A stretch of DNA of 64,000 nt from Astrobacterium formosum. Lineage in GTDB: Bacteria > Pseudomonadota > Alphaproteobacteria > Rhizobiales > Xanthobacteraceae. The notes under the pieces are model-generated. The model was not told the origin of the DNA, made no database searches, and saw nothing but the letters and a program-made list of their open reading frames with translations. The position numbers and the translations under genes are program-made. The first letter of the stretch is position 1. Each line of letters begins with the position of its first letter. This document shows, one piece after another, positions 45,130 to 53,330 of this stretch. The stretch spans positions 62,001 through 126,000 of the forward strand of contig JAVDCA010000019.1 in the NCBI GenBank assembly GCA_030848545.1. The letters are read 5' to 3'.

Positions 45130-48100
45130 ATGGTAACGAGACACGACGTCGGCCAGATCGACAGGACACGTTCGCGCCACTCCGGCGCCGAGCCCGGTGA
45201 CGCCTTGCGGATGCGGCCGCTCCTGCGCCGCACCGGCGGCGGTCGGGCGAACCATGATGACGCAGCGGCGACCTCGGTCTTGTCGAGCCCGTTCGACAAT
45301 CATCTGCGGTGGAGCGTCGGCGAACGCCTGCATCACGTCTTCGAACAGGCCTGCGATTCCTTTGCCGACCGGGTCGCCATCGATTCGGGCGATCGCCGCC
45401 TCACCTATCGGGATCTCGACCACCGTGCCAACCAGGTGGCCCGCCATCTGATCGATTGCGGGATCGGCTCGGGCGACCGGGTCGCGCTCCTGTTCGACAA
45501 GGGCGTCGAGATGTACGTCGCCCTCCTCGCCGTGCTCAAGCTCAACGCCGCCTATGTGCCGTTCGACCCGGGCTTCCCGCCAGAGCGCATGCGCTTCATT
45601 CTCGCCGACGCGAAGGTGCGGGCGATCGTGTCCATGTCGGCTTTCGCGAGCCGGCTCGCCGAGTTCGACGTCGACAGCGTGATGCTCGACGCCGAAGCAT
45701 CCGCGATCGACGAAAAGGCCACTCGCCGTCTGCGTGCCGACGAAACCGGACCGGCGACGGACCAGCTCTGCTACGTCATCTACACCTCGGGCACGACCGG
45801 CAATCCCAAGGGCGTCGCCATCGAGCATCCGAGCATCTGCAATTTCGTCCGCGCCGCCGCCGAGGTTTACGGCTATGCGCCGCCGGACCGTGTTTACCAG
45901 GGCATGTCGATCGCCTTCGACTTCTCCATCGAGGAGCTGTGGGTGCCGCTGGTCGCCGGCGCGACCCTCGTTCCCAGCCCGCCGGGCGGTACGCTCCTGG
46001 GCGACGAACTGGCCGATTTCCTGGACAAGCGCAGCGTCACCTGCATGGCCTGCTGCCCCACGCTCCTCGCCACCATCGAGCGCGAGCTGCCCAAGCTGCG
46101 CCTGCTCCTGGTCGGCGGCGAAGCCTGCCCGCAGAACCTGGTGACGCGCTGGTATCGGGCCGGCCGCACCATCCTCAACACCTACGGGCCGACCGAAGGC
46201 ACGGTGACCTGCACGGTGACCGAGCTCGTGCCCGACAAGCCGGTGACCATCGGCGTGCCCATGCCGACCTATTCGATCGTCATCCTCGACCCGGCCAATG
46301 ACCGCCTCGCCGAACCGGGCGAACTGGGCGAGATCGGCATCGCCGGCGTCGGCGTCGCCGCCGGTTATCTCAATCGCGACGAACTCACGGCCAAGAAGTT
46401 CATCCGCGACTTCGTCGGCGTCGCCAACAACCCGTCCGGCCGCATCTACCGCACCGGCGATCTCGGCCGCATCGATCATAACCGCGAGATCGATTATCGG
46501 GGCCGCATCGACACCCAGGTCAAGATCCGCGGCTATCGCATCGAACTCGCCGAGATCGAGGCGGTGCTCCTCGAAATGCCGGCGATCGGCCAGGCGGCCG
46601 TGACCACCTATACGCCCGAGCCCGGCACGGTGGAGCTCGTGGCCTATTACGCCACCAAGAGCGGCGTTGCGGCGCCGGCGCGCGGCGACATCGTCAAGGC
46701 CCTCAAGGCCCGCCTGCCCGCCTACATGGTGCCGGCCTATCTGGAAGAGCTCGACGTCATCCCGATGACGCTCTCCAACAAGGCCGACCACAAGCGCCTG
46801 CCGAAGCCTTCGGCGCCGCGCTTTGCCGCCGAAGGCGAAGTGGTCGACGCCAAGACCGACAGCGAGCGCGTTCTCGTCCAGGCCTTGGGCGACGTGCTCA
46901 AGCTCGAACGCGTCTCGACCGAGCAGAACTTCTTCGACGATCTCGGCGCCAACTCCTTGGTGATGGCGCGCTTCTGCGCCAAGATCCGCCAGTTCCCCGG
47001 GATGTCCAACGCCTGCATGCGTGACATCTACCTCAACCCGACCATCGCGCGCCTCGCCGATCACTTCGATCATGCGGCCATCGACGGTTTCGTCGCCCAG
47101 GAGCGCGAACCGTTCCACGTGCCGTCGGATTTCTCCTACTACGGCTGCGGCGCTCTCCAGCTCATGTTCTTCGCCGCCTACGGCCTGTTCGGCGTCTGGG
47201 TGTTCGACATCGGCCTCGAATGGACCTATGCGGCCGCCCATGATCCGATCGCTCTTTACCTGCGCAGCGTCGGTTTCGCAGCCGGATCGTTCGCGGTCTT
47301 CACGGCGATGCCGGTCCTCGCCAAGTGGATATTGGTCGGCCGGTGGACCGCGCAGTCGTTCCCGATCTGGAGCCTGCGCTACTTCCGCTTCTGGGTGGTC
47401 AAGATGGTGACGCGCACCGCCCCGGTGGTGATGTTCGCCGGCACGCCCATTTACAATGTCTATCTGCGCCTGCTGGGCGCCAGGATCGGCCGCGGCGCGG
47501 TCGTGACTTCGCGCTTCGTGCCCGTGGCGACCGATCTGATCAAGATCGGCGATGGCGCCATCCTGCGCAAAGACTCGATCCTGCTCGGCTACCGGGCACA
47601 GTCCAACTTCATCCATACCGGCCCGGTCGAGATCGGCAGGAATGCCTTCGTGGGCGAAGCCAGCGTCCTCGACATCGATACCGCCATGGGCGACGATAGC
47701 CAGTTGGGTCACGGTTCGTCGCTGCAGAGCGGCCAATGCGTCCCGGACGGCAAGCGCTTCCACGGCTCGCCCGCGATCGAGACCACATCCGACTATTGCC
47801 CGATCGAGACCGGCACGACCTCCGCCGTGCGCCGTCTGGTCTATTCCACGCTGCAGATCGCCGGCACCGTCATGATTGCCGTGCCGCTGCCGATCATGCT
47901 CTTCACCCTGTGGGAACACTATTCCGCAACCACGAGCGGCGCCGCCGCCGCGGCCTTCGACGCCTCCGTTCCCACCATGGCGTGGCTGTCGGCGGCCTGG
48001 TTCCTGGCGACGCTCGCCGCCAGTCTCGTGGCGGTCTGGGCCTTGCCGCGCGCGTGCCACCTGTTCCTCGAACCGGGCCGCACCTATCCGCTGTTCGGCT

Positions 48101-49329
48101 TCCACTACTGGCTGCAGAGCGTGATCGAGGTGGTCAGCAATCCCCGCGAACTGATCGTCCTGTTCGGCGATTCATCGGCCATCGTCCACTACATGCGCTT
48201 CCTGGGCTGGAACCTGAATCGTGTGGATCAGACCGGATCGAACTTCGGCACCAACCAGAAGCACGACAATCCGTTCCTGTGCGACATCGGCTCCGGCACC
48301 ATGGTGTCCGACGGCCTGTCGATGATCAACAAGCACAAGTCGGCCGCCGCCTTCCGCCTGGAAGAGACCCGTATCGGCGACCACAATTATCTGGGCAACA
48401 ACATCCACTATCCGCCCGGCGGCAAGACCGGCGCCAACGTGCTCCTCGGCACCAAGGCGATGATCCCGGTGGACGGCAAGGTGCGCGAGAATGTCGGACT
48501 GCTGGGTTCGCCCGCCTTCGAAATCCCGCGCATGGTCGAGCGTGACCGCGAACTTCTCAACGGCGGTCTCGACGAGACCACGCGTCTTGCCCGCATTGCC
48601 CGGAAGAACCGCCATAACGCCGTCACCGCCGCCCTGTTCCTCATGGGCCGGTGGGCGTTCTTTTTCGCCACCATGGTGGCCTGGCAGATCGCTTTCGTGA
48701 ACTATGCGTCCTACGGCGTCTTGGCATTGTTCGCCGCGACCGTCGCCATGTCGATCGCGGGCGTGGCGCTGTTCGTGCTCCTGGAGCGGGCGAGCCTGGG
48801 CTTCAAGCGTCTCGCCCCGAAACTCGTCACCATCTACGACCGCGAGTTCTGGGCGCACGAACGTCACTGGAAGCTGTCCGACTCGCCGATCATGCAGCTG
48901 TTCGCCGGCACGCCGTTCAAGAACCTGATCCTGTGGGCGGTGGGCGTGAAGATCGGCCGGAAAGTGTTCGACGCCAACTGCTCCATCACCGAACGCACCC
49001 TGACCGAGATCGGCGACTACGCCAATCTCAACGAAGGCAGTGTGCTGCAGGCCCATTCGCTCGAGGAAGGCGTGTTCAAGTCCGACTTCGTCAAGATCGG
49101 CAAGGGCTCCACGCTCGGACCCGCCGCCTTCGTGCATTACGGTGTCGTCGTCGGCGAGCACGTGGTGATCGACGCCGACTCCTTCGTGATGAAGGGCGAG
49201 ACGCTCGAGGCCCACACCGGCTGGCGCGGCAATCCGGCCAAGATGGTGCGCGGCGGCACGCCTGCCGCCCTGCCCGGCGAGACAACCGGCGAGGCGCGTT
49301 CCTTCGTGCCGCGCCTGGCTGCGGAATAG
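45130..49329 (+). CDS. Pls/PosA-type NRPS-like synthetase (A-T-membrane/beta-helix)
   Basis: A 1399-residue single-module synthetase. The adenylation domain (about 60-560) has YTSGTTGNPKG (218-228), NTYGPTEGT (350-358), YRTGD (440-444) and IRGYRIELAEIE (466-477). The carrier domain has the phosphopantetheine serine S609 (DDLGANSL). There is no condensation or thioesterase domain. The rest (about 660-1399) has several membrane helices and two left-handed beta-helix, acyltransferase-like regions (about 786-883 and 1271-1373). This is the terminal-domain architecture of the Pls/PosA family, whose best-known member makes epsilon-poly-lysine. A GNAT and a phosphopantetheinyl transferase follow. 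Start at 45130 is tentative; 45211 is possible. Product unknown. Confidence 0.88.
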   Translation: MVTRHDVGQIDRTRSRHSGAEPGDALRMRPLLRRTGGGRANHDDAAATSVLSSPFDNHLRWSVGERLHHVFEQACDSFADRVAIDSGDRRLTYRDLDHRANQVARHLIDCGIGSGDRVALLFDKGVEMYVALLAVLKLNAAYVPFDPGFPPERMRFILADAKVRAIVSMSAFASRLAEFDVDSVMLDAEASAIDEKATRRLRADETGPATDQLCYVIYTSGTTGNPKGVAIEHPSICNFVRAAAEVYGYAPPDRVYQGMSIAFDFSIEELWVPLVAGATLVPSPPGGTLLGDELADFLDKRSVTCMACCPTLLATIERELPKLRLLLVGGEACPQNLVTRWYRAGRTILNTYGPTEGTVTCTVTELVPDKPVTIGVPMPTYSIVILDPANDRLAEPGELGEIGIAGVGVAAGYLNRDELTAKKFIRDFVGVANNPSGRIYRTGDLGRIDHNREIDYRGRIDTQVKIRGYRIELAEIEAVLLEMPAIGQAAVTTYTPEPGTVELVAYYATKSGVAAPARGDIVKALKARLPAYMVPAYLEELDVIPMTLSNKADHKRLPKPSAPRFAAEGEVVDAKTDSERVLVQALGDVLKLERVSTEQNFFDDLGANSLVMARFCAKIRQFPGMSNACMRDIYLNPTIARLADHFDHAAIDGFVAQEREPFHVPSDFSYYGCGALQLMFFAAYGLFGVWVFDIGLEWTYAAAHDPIALYLRSVGFAAGSFAVFTAMPVLAKWILVGRWTAQSFPIWSLRYFRFWVVKMVTRTAPVVMFAGTPIYNVYLRLLGARIGRGAVVTSRFVPVATDLIKIGDGAILRKDSILLGYRAQSNFIHTGPVEIGRNAFVGEASVLDIDTAMGDDSQLGHGSSLQSGQCVPDGKRFHGSPAIETTSDYCPIETGTTSAVRRLVYSTLQIAGTVMIAVPLPIMLFTLWEHYSATTSGAAAAAFDASVPTMAWLSAAWFLATLAASLVAVWALPRACHLFLEPGRTYPLFGFHYWLQSVIEVVSNPRELIVLFGDSSAIVHYMRFLGWNLNRVDQTGSNFGTNQKHDNPFLCDIGSGTMVSDGLSMINKHKSAAAFRLEETRIGDHNYLGNNIHYPPGGKTGANVLLGTKAMIPVDGKVRENVGLLGSPAFEIPRMVERDRELLNGGLDETTRLARIARKNRHNAVTAALFLMGRWAFFFATMVAWQIAFVNYASYGVLALFAATVAMSIAGVALFVLLERASLGFKRLAPKLVTIYDREFWAHERHWKLSDSPIMQLFAGTPFKNLILWAVGVKIGRKVFDANCSITERTLTEIGDYANLNEGSVLQAHSLEEGVFKSDFVKIGKGSTLGPAAFVHYGVVVGEHVVIDADSFVMKGETLEAHTGWRGNPAKMVRGGTPAALPGETTGEARSFVPRLAAE

Positions 49330-49372
49330 CATCGAGGGCGCCGCAGCCCGCGGGTTGCGGCGACGTTTCATC

Positions 49373-49819
49373 ATGCAGCGCATCAGGCTCGCCGAAGTCA
49401 CCGCCGACAATTGGGAAGCAGTGATCGCGCTCGAATTGCGGCGAAAGCAGAAGCGACTTCTGTCCGACAATCTCTATTCGCTGGCCGAATCCAAGTTCGA
49501 TCCCGACGCCCGCCCGCGCGCCGTCTATGCGGGACGCAAGCTGGTCGGCTTCCTGATGTACGATGCCTCGGGGCGCGGACGGCGACGGACCGCATTGATC
49601 TATCGTTTTATGATCGACAAGCACCATCAGGCCAAAGGCTACGGCCGCGCCGCCCTGATGGCGGCGATCTCCGAAATCAAAGCTCTCGGCAATGTCGCCC
49701 GGATCGTGGTGTCCTATCTGCCCGGCAATCGTAGCGCCCGACGGCTTTATCTCAGCGTCGGCTTCCGTGAGGCCGGCAAGGACGACGACGGCGAATGCCT
49801 GGCCGAGTTGGTCCTGTGA
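49373..49819 (+). CDS. GNAT-family N-acetyltransferase
   Basis: A 148-residue acetyl-CoA-dependent acyltransferase. It shows RLAEVTADNWEAVIALEL at the N-terminus, the acetyl-CoA binding motif A as RFMIDKHHQAKGYGRAAL (R/QxxGxG/A type) and the motif B region GNRSARRLYLSVGFREAG. The wording resembles spermidine/diamine acetyltransferases of the BltD/PaiA type. It lies 43 bp after the NRPS-like gene and overlaps the phosphopantetheinyl transferase start (GTGA), so it is part of the same operon. It may acetylate the amino-acid substrate or product, for export or self-protection; this is inference. The ATG at 49373 is chosen over 49355. Confidence 0.85.
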   Translation: MQRIRLAEVTADNWEAVIALELRRKQKRLLSDNLYSLAESKFDPDARPRAVYAGRKLVGFLMYDASGRGRRRTALIYRFMIDKHHQAKGYGRAALMAAISEIKALGNVARIVVSYLPGNRSARRLYLSVGFREAGKDDDGECLAELVL

Positions 49820-50445
49820 ACGCGGCCGTCGACGAAACCCTTGCCCGCGCGCTGGAAAGCGTAGCGCTGCCGGGAGTCCTGATCGGGCACCGCTTGATCT
49901 CGCCCGACGATGCTGGCGCGCTCACTGTCGAGGAGGATGCGTCGCTGCCATCGCGGCTGCCGGACGCGCGTCGCGCCAGCGGCGCCGCCCGCATCGTCGC
50001 CCGCGAGCTTCTGGCGCGCATGGGTTTTGCCTTGACGCCGCTGCCGAAGGCTCCCTCGGGCGCGCCGATCTGGCCATCGGGCATCGTCGGCTCGCTGGCC
50101 CACGACGATCGCATCGCCGTGGCGGCTGTCGCGAGGCGCGCGGCCACCGATGCGCTCGGGATCGACGTCGAGCCGGCCGGTCCCCTGCCCGCCGATCTCC
50201 TCGACGTGGTGGCGACGGCGCGCGAGCGCCTCGTTCTCTACCGCGATCCCGGTCTCGGACGGGTCTTGTTTGCGGCCAAGGAGGCGGTCTACAAGGCGAT
50301 CAGCCCGCTCGACGGCGTCTTTCTCGAATACTACGACATCGAAATCGATCTCGCCGCCAATCGCGCCAAGACGCGCCATGGCCGCACGCTCATCGTCAAC
50401 ACGATTTGCACGGCCCACGTGGTCGTTTTGGCACGATTGGCGTGA
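49816..50445 (+). CDS. 4'-phosphopantetheinyl transferase (EntD/Sfp-like)
   Basis: A 209-residue phosphopantetheinyl transferase, which converts apo carrier domains to the active holo form using CoA. The family motifs are GSLAHDD (CoA and substrate contact), ALGIDVEPAG (metal-binding aspartate and glutamate) and FAAKEAVYKAISP (the WxxKEAxxK-type motif). The overall layout is that of EntD-like enzymes. The GTG start at 49816 overlaps the GNAT stop codon. Its obvious target is S609 of the synthetase two genes upstream. This placement is the strongest sign that the three genes form one pathway. Confidence 0.88.
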   Translation: MNAAVDETLARALESVALPGVLIGHRLISPDDAGALTVEEDASLPSRLPDARRASGAARIVARELLARMGFALTPLPKAPSGAPIWPSGIVGSLAHDDRIAVAAVARRAATDALGIDVEPAGPLPADLLDVVATARERLVLYRDPGLGRVLFAAKEAVYKAISPLDGVFLEYYDIEIDLAANRAKTRHGRTLIVNTICTAHVVVLARLA

Positions 50446-50491
50446 AGTCATGCCGGCGGAGCCGACCGGCTGCCGCGCACCAGATGTCCGA

Positions 50492-51448
50492 TCACGGCAT
50501 GAACGGCAGGTTGCCGGTCTTGACCAGCCACATGGCGGTGGTCAGCGTCACGACGGAGACGAGCGTGCCGAACATGATGCTGCTCGACGACTGCGACACC
50601 CACACCTGGTACTGGGTCGCGAACACATAAACGTTGAGTGCCGGCGGCAGCGCCGCCATCAGCACCGCGGTGCCGAACCACAACGGATCGAACGGTCCGA
50701 GCGCGGCGAGGCAGGCCAGCGCGATGACGGGATGCAGGATGAGCTTGATGGCGAGCAGGAGCGGCACTTCCCACGGCATGCGGTCGAGGGGCCGCAACGC
50801 CACGGTGACGCCAAGGGCGAACAGGGCGCAGGGCGCCGCCGCGTTCTGCAGCAAGCCGAGAATCCGGTCGAGCGCCTGCGGGGCTTCGAACCTGAACGCC
50901 GCGCCGGCGATACCGACCGCGCTGGCGACGAGGAGCGGGTGGGTGACGATACGCCTGACCACTTCGGCGACGGTCGCAAGCGCGCCTTTCTGGTCACGGC
51001 CCGCAAGGCCCATCAGGATCGGCACCAGGGAAAACAGCAGGAACTGATCGAAGCAGAAGATCAGCGCCGCCGGGCCCCCCGCCGCCGCCCCGAGCGTGGC
51101 GACTGCGAGCGGCGGGCCCATATAGCCGATATTGCCGTAGCCGCCGGCGAGCCCCGCGATGGCGGACTCGGCGATGTGGCCGCGCCTGACCACCATGGCG
51201 ACCACGAACGAGATCGCGAAAGCCAGGAAGGTCGACAACGTGGTGGCGGCGATGAAGGGCGGCCGGATGAGTTCGTCGAACGGCGTCGCGGCGAGCATGC
51301 GGAACATCATCGCGGGCAGCGACACATAGAAAATGAAGAAGTTCATCCAGGCGAGCCCGGCGTCGGGAAGTCGCTTGAAGACGCCGGCCAGATAGCCGAC
51401 CAGCACGAGGCCGAAGAACGGCAGCGCCAGATTGATGACCTCGAGCAT
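50492..51448 (-). CDS. AEC-family transporter (auxin efflux carrier-like)
   Basis: A 318-residue membrane protein of the AEC (auxin efflux carrier) family with about 10 helices. Typical segments are LALPFFGLVLVGYLAGVFKRLPDAGLAWMNFFIFYVSLPAMMF, the AGLAGGYGNIGYMGPPLAVATLG stretch, and NAAAPCALFALGVTVALRP. Prokaryotic relatives move malonate, malate and similar acids. The ATG at 51448 matches the family start. It is convergent with the phosphopantetheinyl transferase gene (46 bp), and a malyl-CoA lyase-like gene is on the other side, divergent. Confidence 0.9.
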   Translation of the reverse strand: MLEVINLALPFFGLVLVGYLAGVFKRLPDAGLAWMNFFIFYVSLPAMMFRMLAATPFDELIRPPFIAATTLSTFLAFAISFVVAMVVRRGHIAESAIAGLAGGYGNIGYMGPPLAVATLGAAAGGPAALIFCFDQFLLFSLVPILMGLAGRDQKGALATVAEVVRRIVTHPLLVASAVGIAGAAFRFEAPQALDRILGLLQNAAAPCALFALGVTVALRPLDRMPWEVPLLLAIKLILHPVIALACLAALGPFDPLWFGTAVLMAALPPALNVYVFATQYQVWVSQSSSSIMFGTLVSVVTLTTAMWLVKTGNLPFMP

Positions 51449-51621
51449 GGAAGGATGTCCGGGCGGGAAAGACGCGGCCGGTCCACGCGATCGAGACGGA
51501 TGGGTATCGGCACGGACGCCACTTGGCCGCAATGGCGCCCCGTGGTCAATAGCGGCAATCTGCTACCAAAAGCGACTTGGCGGCGGGGGCCGGCTTCCTT
51601 TATGAGGCGAACGGCCAGACT

Positions 51622-51704
51622 CGTCATTGCGAGCGAAGCGAAGCAATCCAGTCTTTTTTTGTGCCTCTGGATTACTTGGTCGGCCTCGTCTCCTCGCAAT
51701 GACG
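51622..51704. repeat. Dispersed inverted repeat, CGTCATTGCGAG family, copy 2
   Basis: Arms at 51622-51650 (CGTCATTGCGAGCGAAGCG .. GCAATCCA) and 51668-51704 (TGGATTACTTGG .. TCCTCGCAATGACG), with a T-run at 51654-51660 in the loop side. It matches the copy at 30647-30726 in both arms. It lies 26 bp before the malyl-CoA lyase-like gene, in its probable leader. Confidence 0.85.
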
Positions 51705-51729
51705 GCGCCTGTGAGGGAGGAACCACCCC

Positions 51730-52770
51730 ATGAAGCTGCCGCGCAATTTTTTCAAGCCGCTCGCCATCGGAGCGCCGGCGCCTCTGCGCGAACTGCCGGT
51801 CAGGCTCGAGCGCATGATCCATTTCGTCCCTCCCCACGTCGAGAAAATGCGGGCGAAGACGCCGGAACTGATCGCCCAGGTCGACGTGGTGCTCGGCAAT
51901 CTCGAGGACGCGGTGCCGGCCGATGCCAAGCTCGCCGCCCGCGCCGGCTTCATCGAAATGGCACGGGGCAGTGATTTCGGCCCGACCGGTCTTTGGACGC
52001 GCATCAACGCGCTCAATTCGCCCTGGGGGCTCGACGATATGGTCGAGATCGTCGCCGCGGTCGGAAACAAGCTCGACGTCGTCATGCTGCCCAAGGTCGA
52101 GGGGTCGTGGGATATCCATTATCTCGACCAGCTGCTCGCCCAACTGGAGGCGAAGCATGCCGTCAGGAAACCCATCCTGATCCACGCCATCCTGGAGACC
52201 GCCGAGGGTGTCGACAACGTCGCCAGTATCGCCTCCGCCAGCCCGCGCATGCACGGCATCAGTCTCGGGCCGGCCGACCTCGCCGCCTCGCGGGCCATGA
52301 AGACCACCCGGGTCGGCGGCGGACATCCGGACTACAAGATCCTGGCCGATGCCCAGGACCGCGCGCCCCGCCCGGCCTTCCAGCAGGACCTCTGGCACTA
52401 CACCCTCGCCAAGATGGTCGATGCCTGCGCGGCCGCCGGCATCAAGCCCTTCTATGGCCCGTTCGGCGATTTTTCCGACCCGGCCGCCTGCGAGGCTCAG
52501 TTCCGCAATGCCTTCCTGATGGGCTGTGCAGGTGCTTGGTCGCTGCATCCTTCCCAGATCGCCATTGCCAAGCGGGTGTTCGCGCCGGAACCCGCCGAGG
52601 TGGCATTCGCCAAGAAGATCCTGGATGCCATGCCGGACGGCACCGGCGCCGTCATGATCGATGGCAAGATGCAGGACGACGCCACCTGGAAGCAGGCCAA
52701 GGTGGTGGTCGATCTGGCGCGGCTCGTCGCCGCCAAGGATCCCGAACTGGCGTCCCAGTACGGATTGTGA
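51730..52770 (+). CDS. HpcH/HpaI-CitE family lyase (malyl-CoA lyase-like)
   Basis: A 346-residue TIM-barrel lyase of the CitE superfamily. It has the metal site as GNLEDAVP (the conserved Glu/Asp), [16 protein letters not shown] with the substrate-binding arginine, [17 protein letters not shown] and a C-terminal lid. The length and the [18 protein letters not shown] N-terminus are close to L-malyl-CoA/beta-methylmalyl-CoA lyases (Mcl1), which split malyl-CoA to glyoxylate and acetyl-CoA. It might function in the ethylmalonyl-CoA pathway or in assimilation of 3-hydroxy acids. No other genes of that pathway are in the window. GGAGG precedes the ATG, next to a dispersed repeat. Confidence 0.87.
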   Translation: MKLPRNFFKPLAIGAPAPLRELPVRLERMIHFVPPHVEKMRAKTPELIAQVDVVLGNLEDAVPADAKLAARAGFIEMARGSDFGPTGLWTRINALNSPWGLDDMVEIVAAVGNKLDVVMLPKVEGSWDIHYLDQLLAQLEAKHAVRKPILIHAILETAEGVDNVASIASASPRMHGISLGPADLAASRAMKTTRVGGGHPDYKILADAQDRAPRPAFQQDLWHYTLAKMVDACAAAGIKPFYGPFGDFSDPAACEAQFRNAFLMGCAGAWSLHPSQIAIAKRVFAPEPAEVAFAKKILDAMPDGTGAVMIDGKMQDDATWKQAKVVVDLARLVAAKDPELASQYGL

Positions 52771-52908
52771 TCCTACGCCGTGGCGAAAGGCGGCGTAATC
52801 ATCGCGCCGGCCCGCTTGCCGTTCTACCTTCAAAGGGGGCTGCCGACGCTTCGCCATCCCCAATGACAGGCTGTTGCGCCGGCGCCGGCTGCGCTAGAAG
52901 GTCGGCCC

Positions 52909-53241
52909 ATGAGCAAGACCCGCACCGCAAAATTCAAGCTCGGCCAGGTCGTGCGCCACCGCATCTACCCGTTCCGCGGCGTCGTTTTCGATATCGACCC
53001 GGAATTCAATAATACGGAAGAGTGGTATCAGGCGATCCCGGCCGACTCCCGTCCGCGCAGGGACCAGCCTTTCTATCACCTGTTCGCGGAGAACGCCGAA
53101 ACCGAGTACATCGCCTATGTGTCGGAGCAAAATCTGCTTCCCGATACCTCCGGCGAGCCCCTCCGCCATCCCCAAGTGGCGGAGGAGTTTGAGCGCGATG
53201 ACGACGGCGAATACCGTCCCCGCCATAGCCAGTTGAACTGA
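52909..53241 (+). CDS. hspQ: Heat shock protein HspQ (hemimethylated-DNA-binding-like)
   Basis: A 110-residue HspQ/YccV family protein. It shows AKFKLGQVVRHRIYPFRGVVFDIDPEF, QPFYHLFAENAETEYIAYVSEQNLLPD and the acidic tail of the family. HspQ is a small heat-shock factor that stimulates Lon protease specificity in enterobacteria. The stop codon lies within a 15-bp tandem duplication (see 53227-53256). A terminator for the opposite strand follows. Confidence 0.92.
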   Translation: MSKTRTAKFKLGQVVRHRIYPFRGVVFDIDPEFNNTEEWYQAIPADSRPRRDQPFYHLFAENAETEYIAYVSEQNLLPDTSGEPLRHPQVAEEFERDDDGEYRPRHSQLN

Positions 53242-53256
53242 AGCCAGTTGAACTGG
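53227..53256. repeat. Tandem 15-bp duplication across the hspQ stop codon
   Basis: The sequence AGCCAGTTGAACTG(A/G) occurs twice in direct succession at 53227-53241 and 53242-53256. The first copy encodes the C-terminal SQLN and stop of HspQ; the second lies just after. This looks like a recent slippage duplication that preserved the reading frame end. Confidence 0.8.
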
Positions 53257-53276
53257 CGCTTTCGGTCGCCTCGATA

Positions 53277-53308
53277 CGAAAAAAGCGCGCCTCGCAGCGC
53301 GCTTTCGT
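53277..53308 (-). terminator. Intrinsic terminator of the IalB-like gene
   Basis: The arms AAAGCGCGC (53282-53290) and GCGCGCTTT (53297-53305) enclose CTCGCA. On the minus strand the hairpin is followed by a run of T (from the plus-strand AAAAAA at 53279-53284), as expected for a Rho-independent terminator of the gene at 53331-54092. In the plus direction it could also end hspQ transcription less efficiently. Confidence 0.8.
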
Positions 53309-53330
53309 CATTGTGGAACTTGCGCGGGGC

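Noticed and set aside
44944-48105. A 1053-codon open frame on the minus strand
   Set aside because: It is the antisense of the NRPS-like gene. Its translation is low-complexity (His/Glu/Arg/Gly-rich), as expected for the opposite strand of GC-rich coding DNA, while the plus strand has clear A- and T-domain motifs.
50150-51733. A 527-codon plus-strand frame
   Set aside because: It runs antisense to the AEC transporter gene and out of frame with the phosphopantetheinyl transferase. Its translation is Arg/Glu/Asp-rich with no motif.
52774-52797. Terminator after the malyl-CoA lyase-like gene
   Set aside because: The arms TACGCCG/CGGCGTA form a short hairpin, but no T-run follows, so I did not list it as a terminator.
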